A DNA stretch of 64,000 bases from DASWOJ01 sp964242415 (GCA_964242415.1 CAXTAT010000003.1:239742-303741); one strand, 5' to 3'; shown: positions 25,074 to 34,251, counted from the stretch's first letter. Notes: a model not told the origin generated them from the sequence alone. Numbers and translations are program-made.

Positions 25074-26378
25074 TCAGCCCACGGCGGCGCCGAACACCGC
25101 CCGCAGCAGCAGGAACAGCGCCCCACCGACAATAAACCCCACCAGGGTCCCGTTCACCCGCACCCACTGCAGATCCCGCCCGACGCGAAGCTCCAGCTTG
25201 TCGGTGATGTAGTCCGAGTCCCACCCCGCCACCACGTCGCCGATGAAGTCCGCCAACTGCGCCTGCGCGCTGGGCAGCAGGGTGGCCACCACGCGCTCCG
25301 CCGCAGCCTGCAGCCGGGCGCGGGCGGTGGCGTCCCCGGCCAGGAAGCCGCCGAGGTTGTGCAGCGATCCCTCGATCACCCCCAGCGTATGGCCCCCAGG
25401 CCGGCGGGCGTCGGCCTCCAACGCGACGCGCAGCCGCGCCCACACGTCCCACAGCCACGCTTGCACCGTCTCGTGCGCCACCAGCCGCCGTACCGCCCGG
25501 CCGATCTGCGCGGCGCGGTCGGGGTCGTGCTCCATGCGGTCGATCTCGGCGCGCACCCACTCGTCGAAGGCGGTGCGGATGCTGCTGTCGTCAGCCCCGG
25601 TGCGCTCCAGCTCCTCGCGCAGCACCAGCATCACCCGCGCCGCGACCTGCGCGCCCAGCGCCCAGCCGACCAGCCGCCCGCCCTGGGCGCGCACCTTGTC
25701 CTGGATGAAGCCCTCCAGCACCCCCTGCCGGCTGTCCAGCAGCGTTCGCAATTCCCCGAGCAGGAAGCCAAGCACCTCCTGGTGCCGGCCGCCATCGACC
25801 AGGGTGCGCAGCATCCGCGCGACGATCCGCCCGGCGCCGGGGCCGCCCATCAGCCGCGGCACGATGCGGGCCATGGTGCGGCGGGCGCGCCCGTCCTCCA
25901 CCGTCGCCAGCACGCGCGGCAGCATCTCGGCCAGGGCGGCGGCGGCGGGGCGGGCGGCGAGCGGGTCGGACAGGAAGCGCGCGACGATGCCGGGCAGGTC
26001 CAGACTGGTCAGCACGCGCGACACCTCGTCGGACGTGAAGACGTGCCCGGCCATGAAGCGCCCCAGCGAGCGCCCCAGCCGTGCCTTCTGCGTCGGGATG
26101 ATGGCGGTGTGCGGGATCGGCAGGCCCAGCGGGTGGCGGAACAGCGCCGTCACGGCGAACCAGTCGGCGATGCCGCCCACGAACCCGGCCCTGGCCGCCG
26201 CCTGCAGGAACTCCGCCCACGGCCCCGGCGGCAGGGCGAAAGCGCCCAGCATCAGGGCGGCCATGCCGAGCAGCAGCCCGGTCGCCAGCGCCTTCTGCCG
26301 CCGCAGCGCCCGGCGAAGTGGGCCGTCGGGATCAAGCTGGCGAGGCAGCGGGGTGGTGGCGGTCGTCATGTCCGGCAT
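25074..26378 (-). CDS. DUF445 membrane protein
   Basis: About 434 residues with a hydrophobic hairpin near the N-terminus (ALATGLLLGMAALMLGAFAL), the DUF445 hallmark GFVGGIADWFAVTALFRHPLGLPIPHTAIIP, a long amphipathic helical middle and a final transmembrane helix (VGFIVGGALFLLLRAVFG). DUF445/YjiN proteins are widespread inner-membrane proteins without a settled function. Start uncertain: ATG at 26378 or 26369 (MTTATTPLPRQLD) are both possible and neither has a strong ribosome site. Convergent with the antiporter gene, 30 bp apart. Confidence 0.82.
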   Translation of the reverse strand: MPDMTTATTPLPRQLDPDGPLRRALRRQKALATGLLLGMAALMLGAFALPPGPWAEFLQAAARAGFVGGIADWFAVTALFRHPLGLPIPHTAIIPTQKARLGRSLGRFMAGHVFTSDEVSRVLTSLDLPGIVARFLSDPLAARPAAAALAEMLPRVLATVEDGRARRTMARIVPRLMGGPGAGRIVARMLRTLVDGGRHQEVLGFLLGELRTLLDSRQGVLEGFIQDKVRAQGGRLVGWALGAQVAARVMLVLREELERTGADDSSIRTAFDEWVRAEIDRMEHDPDRAAQIGRAVRRLVAHETVQAWLWDVWARLRVALEADARRPGGHTLGVIEGSLHNLGGFLAGDATARARLQAAAERVVATLLPSAQAQLADFIGDVVAGWDSDYITDKLELRVGRDLQWVRVNGTLVGFIVGGALFLLLRAVFGAAVG

Positions 26379-26432
26379 GGCGCGGCGCATAGCACGGCCA
26401 GCCCGCCGGGCCATACTACCGGGCCATGCATG

Positions 26433-26460
26433 ACTGGGTTAGGATCTACTGGGTTAGGAT
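26433..26460. repeat. Short direct repeat before hydrolase gene
   Basis: Two exact copies of actgggttaggat (26433-26445 and 26448-26460), 15-bp period, directly upstream of the hydrolase ATG at 26468. The second copy supplies the AGGA of the ribosome site. Could also be a regulatory site. Confidence 0.7.
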
Positions 26461-26467
26461 GTTGGGC

Positions 26468-27178
26468 ATGACCGACTTCGTGTTGCTGCATGGAGCGTTC
26501 CACGGCGGCTGGTGCTGGCCGCACGTGGCCGGGCCGTTGCGGGCGGCCGGGCACCGCGTGTTCACGCCGACGCAGACCGGGTTGGGGGAGCGGGCGCACC
26601 TGATGTCCCCCGGCATTACGCTGGACACGTTCACCAGCGACCTGATGGGCGTGCTGGAGGCCGAGGAGCTGACGCAGGCCGTCCTGGTCGGGCATAGCTT
26701 CGGCGGCTGCGCCGTCACCGGCGCGGCGGACCGGGCGCCTGGGCGCATCCGGCAGTTGATCTACCTGGACAGCGTGGTGCCACGCGACGGCCGCACCCCG
26801 CTGGAGCTGGGCACGCCGGAGGCCGCCACGCGCCGCCGCACCATGGCGGGGGAGACGGGCGGGGTATCGATTGCGCCGCCGGACCCCGGCGAGTATGGCG
26901 TGCCGCCCGGGCCGGACGCGGACTGGCTGCGCCGGCGCATGACGCCGCAGCCGTTCGGCGCGTTCAACTTGGCGCTGCACCTGCGGGACCCGCCGGGCAA
27001 CGGCCTGCCGCGCACCTACATTGCCTGCACCGCGCCGGAGTATGCGCCGCTGGCCGGGCACCGCGCCTGGGTGCGGGCGCAGCCGGGGTGGGGCTGGCGC
27101 GACCTGGCCGCCGGGCACGACGCGATGGTGACGGCGCCGGGGTTGCTGACCGACCTTCTGTTGGAGCTGACCCGATGA
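26468..27178 (+). CDS. Alpha/beta hydrolase
   Basis: 236 residues with the classic fold signals: oxyanion region LLHGAFHGGWCWPHVAGPL, nucleophile elbow VLVGHSFGGCAV (Ser), and a C-terminal GHDAMVTAP with the catalytic His. It belongs to the small esterase/hydroxynitrile-lyase-like group; the substrate is unknown. The ATG at 26468 has AGGA eight bases upstream and starts exactly at the conserved MTDFVLLHG; a longer start at 26426 would translate the 13-bp direct repeat (VRIYWVRM). The TGA overlaps the ATG of the RidA gene by 4 bp, so the pair is coupled. Confidence 0.86.
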   Translation: MTDFVLLHGAFHGGWCWPHVAGPLRAAGHRVFTPTQTGLGERAHLMSPGITLDTFTSDLMGVLEAEELTQAVLVGHSFGGCAVTGAADRAPGRIRQLIYLDSVVPRDGRTPLELGTPEAATRRRTMAGETGGVSIAPPDPGEYGVPPGPDADWLRRRMTPQPFGAFNLALHLRDPPGNGLPRTYIACTAPEYAPLAGHRAWVRAQPGWGWRDLAAGHDAMVTAPGLLTDLLLELTR

Positions 27179-27567
27179 TCCAACGCCTTGCCCCGGAACC
27201 CCGGCTGTCCGGCGCGGTGGTCCACAACACGACGGTTTACCTGGCGGGACAGGTGCCGGACGACCCCTCGGGCGACGCCGAGGCGCAGACCGCCGACATC
27301 CTGCGCCAGATCGACGGCCTGCTGAGCCGGGCCGGGACCAGCAAGGCCTACTTGCTGACGGTGCAGGTGTTCCTGGCCGACATGGCGGATTACACGGCGA
27401 TGAACCGCGCCTGGGATGCCTGGCTGGATCCGCGGCACAAGCCCGCGCGCCTGACGGTGCAGGCCGCGCTGGCCGACCCGGCGTGGCGGGTGGAGATTAC
27501 CGGCATCGCCGCGCTGCCCCCGGTGCTGCCGCGGCCGACGCAGCCGAATGAGAGCCAGTGGGCGTAG
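27175..27567 (+). CDS. RidA/YjgF family protein
   Basis: 130 residues, the normal RidA length. YLAGQVPDDPSGDAEAQTADILRQIDGLLSRAG and NRAWDAWLDPRHKPARLTVQAALADPAWRVEITGIAA match the YjgF/YER057c/UK114 trimer. Canonical RidA deaminates reactive enamine/imine intermediates such as 2-aminoacrylate, using an Arg in the R-x-T/C-x-x-V region; here the ARLTVQAAL stretch retains it. Other subfamilies act in specific catabolic pathways. Coupled (4-bp overlap) to the hydrolase gene, which suggests a shared degradative role. Confidence 0.9.
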   Translation: MIQRLAPEPRLSGAVVHNTTVYLAGQVPDDPSGDAEAQTADILRQIDGLLSRAGTSKAYLLTVQVFLADMADYTAMNRAWDAWLDPRHKPARLTVQAALADPAWRVEITGIAALPPVLPRPTQPNESQWA

Positions 27568-27611
27568 GCTGGCAGACCCGCTCCGTACCCAGGTCGCTTG
27601 CCGACGACCGC

Positions 27612-27764
27612 TTCTTCCTCTCCCCCTTCGGGAGAGGGCCGGGGTGAGGGGGTCTTGCGGCGCAGACCTTCTGGCCCGGGCAGCCCAGTTCCGGCGGGAC
27701 TGGCGGTGCAAGGCGAGCTAGACCCCCTCACCCAAGCCCTCTCCCGGAGGGAGAGGGAGCAGGC
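27612..27764. repeat. Dispersed repeat family 1, copy C
   Basis: Left arm about 27612-27652, right arm 27721-27764 in inverted orientation. It fills much of the 330-bp gap between the RidA and SGNH-hydrolase genes; no gene is visible in the rest of that gap. Confidence 0.9.
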
Positions 27765-27897
27765 AGCATCTCTTATGCCAGGTGTGATTGCCCCATACTT
27801 CGGGAGGGATAAGGAGACAGGCAGCACGCACCGGACCGCGCCGGTTGTCCGCCCTGCCACGGGATGCGACACTCCGCTCACCGCTAGGAGGCCCCTG

Positions 27898-29310
27898 TTG
27901 CGCTCCCTTCTTCCCGCCCTGATCCTGATGACCCTCGCCATGCCCGCCCACGCCCAGCACTGGGTCACCGCCTGGACCGCCGCCGCGCAAGGCCCCTATC
28001 CCAGCGGCAACGCCACCGCCCAGCCCGACCTGCGCTTCGCCCTGCCGTCGCCCGAGGCGGGCGCCAGGGACCAGACCTTCCGCCTGGTGCTGAAGCCGGA
28101 GCTATGGGGGCCGCGGGTGCGCCTGCGGTTCAGCAACGCCTTCGGCACGCGGCCCGTGACCCTTGATGGCGTGTTCCTCGGCCTGCAAAGCAGCGGCGCC
28201 GCCATCATGCCCGCCAGCAACCGCCCCGTGCTGTTCGCCGGCAAGAAGGCCGTCACCCTGGCGCCGGGCGCCGAGGCATGGTCGGACCCCGTTGCGCTGC
28301 CCTTCGCCGGCAGCCCGGCCGCGCCGGAGCTGGTGGGCCGCAAGCTGGCCGCCAGCTTCCATGTGGCCGGTGAGACGGGGCCGCTGACCTGGCACGCCAA
28401 GGCGCTGCAAACCAGCTACATGACCGCCCCCGGCGCCGGGTCGCTGGGCGAGCTGGAGGATGAGGGCGCGTTCCCCAACAGCACGACGTCCTGGTTCCTG
28501 CTGGACGCGCTGGACGTGCAGGCGCCGGACGCCAAGCTGGTGGTGTGCTTCGGCGACAGCATCACCGACGGCACCAGCAGCACGCTGAACGGCGACGACC
28601 GCTGGCCGGACGTGCTGGCGCGGCGCCTGCGCGCGGCCGGGGCACGGATGGGGGTGGTGAACCAGGGCATCGGCGGCAACCAGGTGGTCGGCCCCGCCGA
28701 GTACACCCCCGCGCATCCCAACCCCGGCGGCCCCAGCGCGCTCAGTCGGCTGGACCGCGACGTGCTGAGCCTGTCGGGTGTCACGCATGTGATCTGGCTG
28801 GAGGGGATCAACGATTTCAGCACCAATGGCGGCGTAGCGGGGGGCGGCGCAGCGGGCGGTGGCGCGACGGTCGAGCAGGTGCAGGACGGCATGAAGTCCG
28901 GCGTCGCCCGGCTGCGCGCCAAGCTGCCCGGCGTGAAGGTGATCGGCGCGACGCTGACGGGCATCGTCGGCACCACTAGCCCGGCGCATCAGCCCCCCGA
29001 GGTGGAGGCGAAGCGCCGGGCGTTCAACGAGTTCGTCCGGCACAACGATGGGCTGTTCGATGGGATCGTGGACTTCGACCTCGCCACCGCCGACCCGGCC
29101 ACCCGCGCCATGCGCCCCGAGTTCATCCCCGGCAGCACGGTCGGCGGCCCCGGTGATGGGCTGCATCCGAACCGGGCGGGCTACTTGGCGATGGGGAACG
29201 CGGTGGACCTGCGGCTGCTGATCGGTGCGCCGAAGCCGGTGGTGCACCGCCCGAAGCCAAGGCCGAAGGCTGTTGTGCCGGTGAATGCCGATACGGACGC
29301 GACCAACTAG
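27898..29310 (+). CDS. Secreted SGNH/GDSL hydrolase
   Basis: 470 residues. The catalytic Ser block is VVCFGDSITDGTSS, Gly in NQGIGGNQVVG, Asn in EGINDFST and the C-terminal Asp-His in GDGLHPNRAGY, i.e. all four SGNH blocks. An N-terminal beta-rich region (residues about 25-200) precedes the catalytic domain, as in exported rhamnogalacturonan-acetylesterase-like or lipase-like enzymes. The start is a TTG at 27898: a perfect AGGAGG lies six bases upstream, and it opens a signal peptide LRSLLPALILMTLAMPAHA. A His/Pro/Lys-rich tail ends the protein. Likely an extracytoplasmic esterase. Confidence 0.86.
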   Translation: MRSLLPALILMTLAMPAHAQHWVTAWTAAAQGPYPSGNATAQPDLRFALPSPEAGARDQTFRLVLKPELWGPRVRLRFSNAFGTRPVTLDGVFLGLQSSGAAIMPASNRPVLFAGKKAVTLAPGAEAWSDPVALPFAGSPAAPELVGRKLAASFHVAGETGPLTWHAKALQTSYMTAPGAGSLGELEDEGAFPNSTTSWFLLDALDVQAPDAKLVVCFGDSITDGTSSTLNGDDRWPDVLARRLRAAGARMGVVNQGIGGNQVVGPAEYTPAHPNPGGPSALSRLDRDVLSLSGVTHVIWLEGINDFSTNGGVAGGGAAGGGATVEQVQDGMKSGVARLRAKLPGVKVIGATLTGIVGTTSPAHQPPEVEAKRRAFNEFVRHNDGLFDGIVDFDLATADPATRAMRPEFIPGSTVGGPGDGLHPNRAGYLAMGNAVDLRLLIGAPKPVVHRPKPRPKAVVPVNADTDATN

Positions 29311-29330
29311 CAGACCGGGCAGACCTCGCG

Positions 29331-30131
29331 ATGACCTACGCAGACTACGTCGGCCGCACCGACATCCGCACCGATACCGTATCCGCCGACATGCTGCATC
29401 GCATGGCCACCACCCTCGGCCTTTCTGTGCCGGACCAGGTGCCGCCGGGCTGGCATTGGACGCTGTTCCAGGACTGGGTGCCGCCGGACGGCCTGGGACC
29501 GGACGGCCATCCGCGGCGCGGCGGCTTCCTGCCCCCGGTGCACGACCTGCCGCGCCGCATGTGGGCCGGGGGCGACGTGGCGCTGCTGTCCCCCCTGCAC
29601 CCCGGCGACGCCGTAGAGCGCACCAGCACCATCCTGTCCGTCGAGGAGAAGCAGGGCGGCAGCGGGCGGCTGGTGTTCGTCACCGTCGGCCACGTCGTCA
29701 CGGGACCGCGCGGCCCAGCCATCCGTGAGCGGCAGGACCTGGTGTATCGCGGGGCGGAGGGCGCCGCCGTCAAGCCGTCCCCTCCCGCCCCCGCCGTGGA
29801 GGCCGCGCAGGAGGCGACGGTCGTGCCGGACCCGGTGCTGCTGTTCCGGTATTCCGCCCTGACCGGCAACGGCCACCGCATCCACTACGACATGGATTAT
29901 GTCCGCAACGAGGAGGGCTACCCAGGGCTGGTCGTGCACGGCCCGTTGCAGGCCACTTGGCTGGCGGCGCTGCCGGGCCGGCCGATCACGGGGTTCGGCT
30001 TCCGCGGGCGCCGGCCGGCATTCCATGGCGCGGCGCTGCGGATGCAGGCGTGGCCGGACGGGTCGGGGTGGCGGATGCGGACGCTGGACCCGTCTGGCGC
30101 CGTTTGCATGGAGGCAGATGCCCAATGCTGA
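29331..30131 (+). CDS. MaoC/FAS1-like dehydratase (mesaconyl-CoA hydratase type)
   Basis: 266 residues with two hot-dog halves. The N-terminal half includes WTLFQDWVPPDGLGPDGHPRRGGFLPP and MWAGGDVALLSPLHPGDAVERTSTI; the C-terminal half has the hydratase dyad region FRYSALTGNGHRIHYDMDYVRNEEGYPGLVVHGPLQATWL. This pattern is typical of HTD2-like and mesaconyl-C4-CoA/itaconyl-CoA hydratases, which add water across an enoyl-CoA. No obvious pathway partner is adjacent except the MBL-fold gene that follows, whose start may overlap. Confidence 0.82.
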   Translation: MTYADYVGRTDIRTDTVSADMLHRMATTLGLSVPDQVPPGWHWTLFQDWVPPDGLGPDGHPRRGGFLPPVHDLPRRMWAGGDVALLSPLHPGDAVERTSTILSVEEKQGGSGRLVFVTVGHVVTGPRGPAIRERQDLVYRGAEGAAVKPSPPAPAVEAAQEATVVPDPVLLFRYSALTGNGHRIHYDMDYVRNEEGYPGLVVHGPLQATWLAALPGRPITGFGFRGRRPAFHGAALRMQAWPDGSGWRMRTLDPSGAVCMEADAQC

Positions 30132-30153
30132 TCGGACGCCCGGTGCTGGTCGC

Positions 30154-30981
30154 ATGTTCCTGACCGAGCCGGAGCCGCCGCGCGGTGTGGCCCTGCCGGT
30201 CGCGCCGGGCATTCGCCGCATCGTTGCGCCCAACCCCGGCGCGATGACCTACTGGGGCACCAACACCTACCTGATCGATGAACCCGGCGGCCACCTGGTG
30301 CTGGACCCCGGCCCGGACGACGCCACCCATGTCGCCGCCATATTGGCCGCCGGGCGGGTGACGCGCATCGTGCTGAGCCATACCCATCCGGACCACCTTG
30401 GGGCGTTGACCGCCTTGCGCGCCGCGACCGGGGCGCCGGTGCTCGGCTGGCATGCGCCGGAGGTGCCGGTTGCGCTGGACGGGCCGTTGCAGGACGCTGG
30501 CCAGGTCGGGCCGTGGCAGGCGCTGCACACGCCGGGGCATGCGCCGGACCACCTGTGCTTCGCCGGGCCGGACGGCGTGCTGTTCAGCGCCGACACCGTG
30601 ATGGGCTGGAGCACAAGCACCGTCGCGCCCGGCGGAATGGCGGACTACTTCGCCAGCCTGCGCCGCCTGCTGGCCCGCGAGGACCGAATGCTGCTGCCGG
30701 GGCATGGGCCGCCGGTCCTGCAGCCGCGCGCCTTCGTGCAGGCGCTGCTGGATCACCGGCTGGCGCGGGAGGCGGCGATCCTGGCCGCCCTGGGCGCTGG
30801 GCCGCGGACGGCGCGGGCGGTGACGGCGGAGCTTTACAAGGACGTGGACCCCCGCCTGCTGCGTGCCGCCGAGCGCAACGTGCTGGCGCACCTGGACAAG
30901 CTGCTGGCCGAGGGCAGGGTGTCGCAAACCGCAGCAGGATGGCTGGCTTCTCCCTCTCCCTCCGGGAAAGGGCCGGGGTGA
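30154..30981 (+). CDS. MBL-fold hydrolase, LACTB2/GloB-like
   Basis: 275 residues; metal site VLSHTHPDHLGA (HxHxDH), further ligands in HTPGHAPDHL and SADTVMGW, C-terminal winged-helix-like part ending AHLDKLLAEGRV. This architecture (MBL plus wHTH) matches LACTB2-like ribonucleases/hydrolases. ATG 30118 inside the previous gene, with GGAGG only 3 bases upstream, is an alternative start that would be translationally coupled. The last residues (ASPSPSGKGPG) and stop are encoded by dispersed repeat D, as with moxR and copy A. Confidence 0.82.
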   Translation: MFLTEPEPPRGVALPVAPGIRRIVAPNPGAMTYWGTNTYLIDEPGGHLVLDPGPDDATHVAAILAAGRVTRIVLSHTHPDHLGALTALRAATGAPVLGWHAPEVPVALDGPLQDAGQVGPWQALHTPGHAPDHLCFAGPDGVLFSADTVMGWSTSTVAPGGMADYFASLRRLLAREDRMLLPGHGPPVLQPRAFVQALLDHRLAREAAILAALGAGPRTARAVTAELYKDVDPRLLRAAERNVLAHLDKLLAEGRVSQTAAGWLASPSPSGKGPG

Positions 30982-31093
30982 GGGAAGCGGCAGGAGCGTA
31001 ATTCGCCTAGCCGAGCACGAAGGCTGGTTCTGCATGGGCAAGGTCCGAACCGCCCCCTCACCCCGGCCCTCTCCTGGAGGGAGAGGGAGCAGC
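30946..31093. repeat. Dispersed repeat family 1, copy D
   Basis: Left arm about 30946-30986 (includes the 3' end and TGA of the MBL gene), right arm about 31052-31093. It separates this gene from the EF-G gene. Confidence 0.9.
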
Positions 31094-31253
31094 CAGGAAG
31101 CCAGCCGCTTGCAAAATCCCGTCCCCTCCCGCACATAAGCGCCAACGTGATCCAACCGTGCCGCAACCGGCGCGAGCCGCCCAGGACACGTCCAGTTCGC
31201 ACGGCGCGCGGGGCAGGGGTCCCGCAGCGCCTGCCGTCGTATGGAGATCAACT

Positions 31254-33344
31254 GTGTCTGAGACCAACCCGCTCGCCCTCATTCGCAATATCGGCATCAC
31301 CGCACACATCGACGCCGGCAAGACCACCACGACCGAGCGGATCCTGTATTACACCGGCGTCTCGCACCGCATCGGCGAGGTGCACGACGGCAACACCACC
31401 ACCGACTACATGGCGCAGGAGCGTGAGCGCGGCATTACCATCACCTCCGCCGCAGTGACCTGCGAGTGGAAGGGCCACCGCATCAACATCATCGACACGC
31501 CGGGCCACATCGACTTCAACATCGAGGTGAACCGCAGCCTGCGCGTGCTGGACGGCGCTGTCTTCATCATCGAGGGCGTGGCCGGCGTGCAGCCGCAAAG
31601 CGAGACCAACTGGCGGCTGGCCGACCGCTACAACGTGCCGCGCATCATCTTCATCAACAAGCTGGACCGCACGGGCGCCGACTTCTACCGCGCCTTCGAC
31701 ACCTTGAAGGAGAAGCTCGACATCATCGCGCTGCCCTTGCAGCTCCCGATCGGCATCGAGGACACCTTCATCGGCGTCGTGGACCTGGTGGAGATGAAGG
31801 CCATCATCTGGGAGGGCGGCGAGCTTGGCGCCGCGTTCCACGATGAGGAAATTCCCGCCGACCTCAAGGAGAAGGCGGCGGAGTATCGCACGCTGTTGCT
31901 CGACACGGCGCTGAGCGTCGATAACGAGGCGATGGAGGAGTACTTCGACAAGGGCGATGTGTCCGTCGAGACCCTGAAGCGCTGCATCAAGGCCGGCAGC
32001 ATCAGCGGCGCCTTCCGCCCGGTGCTGTGCGGCACCGCGTTCAAGAACAAGGGCGTGCAGCCCTTGCTCGACGGCGTGCTGGATTACCTGCCCAGCCCGA
32101 TCGACGTGCCCGGCATCAAGGTCGCCGCCGAGGAAGGCGTCGAGGAGAGCGTCACTGACGACCGCCGCGTGATCCCCGCCAACGCGACCGCGCCGTTCGC
32201 CGGGCTGGCGTTCAAGATCATCAACGACAAGTACGGCACGCTCACCTTCGTGCGCGTTTATGCCGGCACGCTGAAGTCGGGCGACACGGTGATGAATACC
32301 ACCAAAGACCACCGCGAGCGCATCGGCCGCATGTTCCAGATGCACGCCGACAAGCGCGCGGAGATCAAGGAGGTGCACGCGGGCGACATCGCCGCCTTCG
32401 TCGGCCTGAAGGACACCGGCACGGGCGATACGCTCGCCGCCGCCGAGGACCCGGTGATCCTGGAGCGCATGAGCTTCCCAATCCCGGTGATCGACATCTC
32501 CGTCGAGCCGAAGACCAAAGACGGCGTGGAGAAGATGACGCTTGGCCTGCAGAAGCTGGCGGGGGAGGACCCGAGCCTGCGCCTGCGCACCGATCAGGAG
32601 AGTGGCCAGACCATCCTGTCCGGCATGGGCGAGCTGCACCTGGAGATCATCATCGACCGCCTGCAGCGCGAGTACGGCGTGGACGCCAACATCGGCGCCC
32701 CGCAGGTCGCCTATCGCGAGACCATCAGCAAGTCGCACACCGAAACCTACACCCACAAGAAGCAGACCGGCGGCAGCGGCCAGTATGCCGAGGTGAAGGT
32801 GATGTTCGAGCCGATGGAGCGGAACGCGGGCGTGGTGTTCGAGAACAAGGTGGTCGGCGGCACCGTGCCGAAGGAGTACATCCCGGCCGTCGAGAAGGGC
32901 ATCCGCAACCAGTGCGAGACGGGCGTGCTGGCCGGGTTCCCCACGGTCGATTTCAAGTACACGCTGGTCGATGGCAAGTACCACGACGTGGACTCCTCGG
33001 CGCTGGCATTCGAGATCGCGGCCAAGGCTTGCTTCCGCGACGGCATGAAGAAGGCTTCGCCGATCATCCTGGAGCCGATCATGGACGTGGAGGTGACGAC
33101 GCCGCAGGACCACGTGGGCGATGTCGTCGGCGACCTGAACCGCCGCCGCGGCGTGATCCAGAGCCAGGACAGCAGCGGCAGCACCGTCATGGTGCGCGCC
33201 CATGTGCCGCTGAAGGAGATGTTCGGCTACATCAGCCAGCTCCGCGGCATGACCAAGGGACGCGCCAGCTTCACGATGCAGTTCCACCACTACGATCCGG
33301 TGCCGCGCAACATCGCGGACGAGATCATGGCCAAGAGCGCCTAG
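31254..33344 (+). CDS. fusA: Translation elongation factor G
   Basis: 696 residues, normal EF-G length. GTPase motifs: G1 AHIDAGKT (residues 17-24), RGITITSAAVTCEW, G3 DTPGH, G4 NKLDR. Domain IV (TGGSGQYAEVKVMFEP) and domain V follow. EF-G drives ribosomal translocation and recycling with GTP. The start is a GTG with GGAG seven bases upstream. No rpsL, rpsG or tuf is adjacent, and some positions differ from the usual str-operon copy (IDTPGHIDFNIEVNRSLRVLDGAVFIIEGVAGVQPQSETNW), so it may be a second, paralogous EF-G; the window cannot decide. Confidence 0.92.
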   Translation: MSETNPLALIRNIGITAHIDAGKTTTTERILYYTGVSHRIGEVHDGNTTTDYMAQERERGITITSAAVTCEWKGHRINIIDTPGHIDFNIEVNRSLRVLDGAVFIIEGVAGVQPQSETNWRLADRYNVPRIIFINKLDRTGADFYRAFDTLKEKLDIIALPLQLPIGIEDTFIGVVDLVEMKAIIWEGGELGAAFHDEEIPADLKEKAAEYRTLLLDTALSVDNEAMEEYFDKGDVSVETLKRCIKAGSISGAFRPVLCGTAFKNKGVQPLLDGVLDYLPSPIDVPGIKVAAEEGVEESVTDDRRVIPANATAPFAGLAFKIINDKYGTLTFVRVYAGTLKSGDTVMNTTKDHRERIGRMFQMHADKRAEIKEVHAGDIAAFVGLKDTGTGDTLAAAEDPVILERMSFPIPVIDISVEPKTKDGVEKMTLGLQKLAGEDPSLRLRTDQESGQTILSGMGELHLEIIIDRLQREYGVDANIGAPQVAYRETISKSHTETYTHKKQTGGSGQYAEVKVMFEPMERNAGVVFENKVVGGTVPKEYIPAVEKGIRNQCETGVLAGFPTVDFKYTLVDGKYHDVDSSALAFEIAAKACFRDGMKKASPIILEPIMDVEVTTPQDHVGDVVGDLNRRRGVIQSQDSSGSTVMVRAHVPLKEMFGYISQLRGMTKGRASFTMQFHHYDPVPRNIADEIMAKSA

Positions 33345-33355
33345 ATCAGCACGGG

Positions 33356-33374
33356 CCAGGGGCGGTGTCCCTGG
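33356..33374 (+). terminator. Hairpin after EF-G gene
   Basis: CCAGGG (33356-33361) pairs with CCCTGG (33369-33374) over a 7-base loop, 11 bp after the EF-G stop. No U-run; possible weak terminator or transcript end. Confidence 0.3.
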
Positions 33375-33448
33375 TCCTGGTCGCGGCATGTCCTGCCCGG
33401 AGCCGTACAGGGCCGGTCAGTGCCTGCCGGCCATGTTGGAGAAATACC

Positions 33449-34012
33449 GTGCTGAAATCCTTGGGTGCCGCTTTGTTGGCTGCCGGACTGCTGGCGGCAC
33501 CGGCGCATGCGCTGGACACCGTTGTGACCGGGGTGGACCGGAACACCGACGGCACCATGACCTATCACTTCGCCGTCCGCACTGCCCCGGGTGAGACCCT
33601 GACGCCAGGCAACCCGGTGCCGGAGGGCGATTTTGTCACGATCTACAACTTCTACGGCCTGATGGAAGGGTCCGCGAAGTCCCCGCCAGGGTGGGAGGTG
33701 TCGTCCGAGGATTATGGCCGGACGCCGTTCCTGAACGGCTACCCCGTGGTGGCGCCGATCGACATTGCAGGGACTCCAAACCTGACCTGGACGGTGACGA
33801 AGCCGGTCACGGGCGGGGCGCAGATCGATGGGTTTCAGGCCACCACGCGCATGGCTGGGACGGTGATAGGCCAGTATACGGCGCAGGTGACGCGGCAAAT
33901 CCCCGTCATTCAGGGCGCTCCGACTGGAACGCCGTTTGCCGAGGCGCATGACTTCAAGCAGGCGATCATTGGCCTATTGCCGACGCCGAGCTTCCTGGCT
34001 GACGTGAAATAA
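33449..34012 (+). CDS. Exported protein of unknown function (187 aa)
   Basis: Not recognised. A clear signal peptide (LKSLGAALLAAGLLAAPAHA) precedes a beta-rich domain of about 165 residues (DTVVTGVDRNTDGTMTYHFAVRTAPGE; FVTIYNFYGLMEGS; PVVAPIDIAGTPNLTWTVTKPV; VIGQYTAQVTRQIPV). No cysteine pairs or catalytic motif stand out. The GTG start has GGAG seven bases upstream. It precedes a 73-residue protein gene by 13 bp, so they may be co-transcribed. Confidence 0.72.
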   Translation: MLKSLGAALLAAGLLAAPAHALDTVVTGVDRNTDGTMTYHFAVRTAPGETLTPGNPVPEGDFVTIYNFYGLMEGSAKSPPGWEVSSEDYGRTPFLNGYPVVAPIDIAGTPNLTWTVTKPVTGGAQIDGFQATTRMAGTVIGQYTAQVTRQIPVIQGAPTGTPFAEAHDFKQAIIGLLPTPSFLADVK

Positions 34013-34025
34013 CGAGGACATCTCT

Positions 34026-34247
34026 ATGGCACAAAAGAAAAGCCGCGCTTGGTTCACCTGCCCGCGCTGGACGGAGATCGCCGGCAGCACGCCCACCCTG
34101 GTCAGCCCAAAGACCGTTGCGCTGTTGAAGGCGGGGAAGCCGATGGCGCGGTCCACGATCCGCCGCGCGTTGCTGATGGTGCGCCAGACCTCCGGCAGCC
34201 TGTTCGATGTGGACGAGCTGATCGTGGACCAACGCCCAGCCCGGTAG
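34026..34247 (+). CDS. Hypothetical small basic protein (73 aa)
   Basis: 73 residues, basic N-terminus (MAQKKSRAWFTCPRW) and a helical second half (STIRRALLMVRQTSGSLFDVDELIVD). GAGGA is positioned 8 bases before the ATG, supporting translation. Not recognised. It lies 13 bp after the exported protein gene and is followed by dispersed repeat E and the convergent dnaE2 gene. Confidence 0.5.
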   Translation: MAQKKSRAWFTCPRWTEIAGSTPTLVSPKTVALLKAGKPMARSTIRRALLMVRQTSGSLFDVDELIVDQRPAR

Positions 34248-34251
34248 GCCT

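Noticed and set aside
31248..33389. 713-codon frame antisense to EF-G
   Set aside because: Shadow of a highly conserved gene with strong third-position GC; no protein-like motifs.
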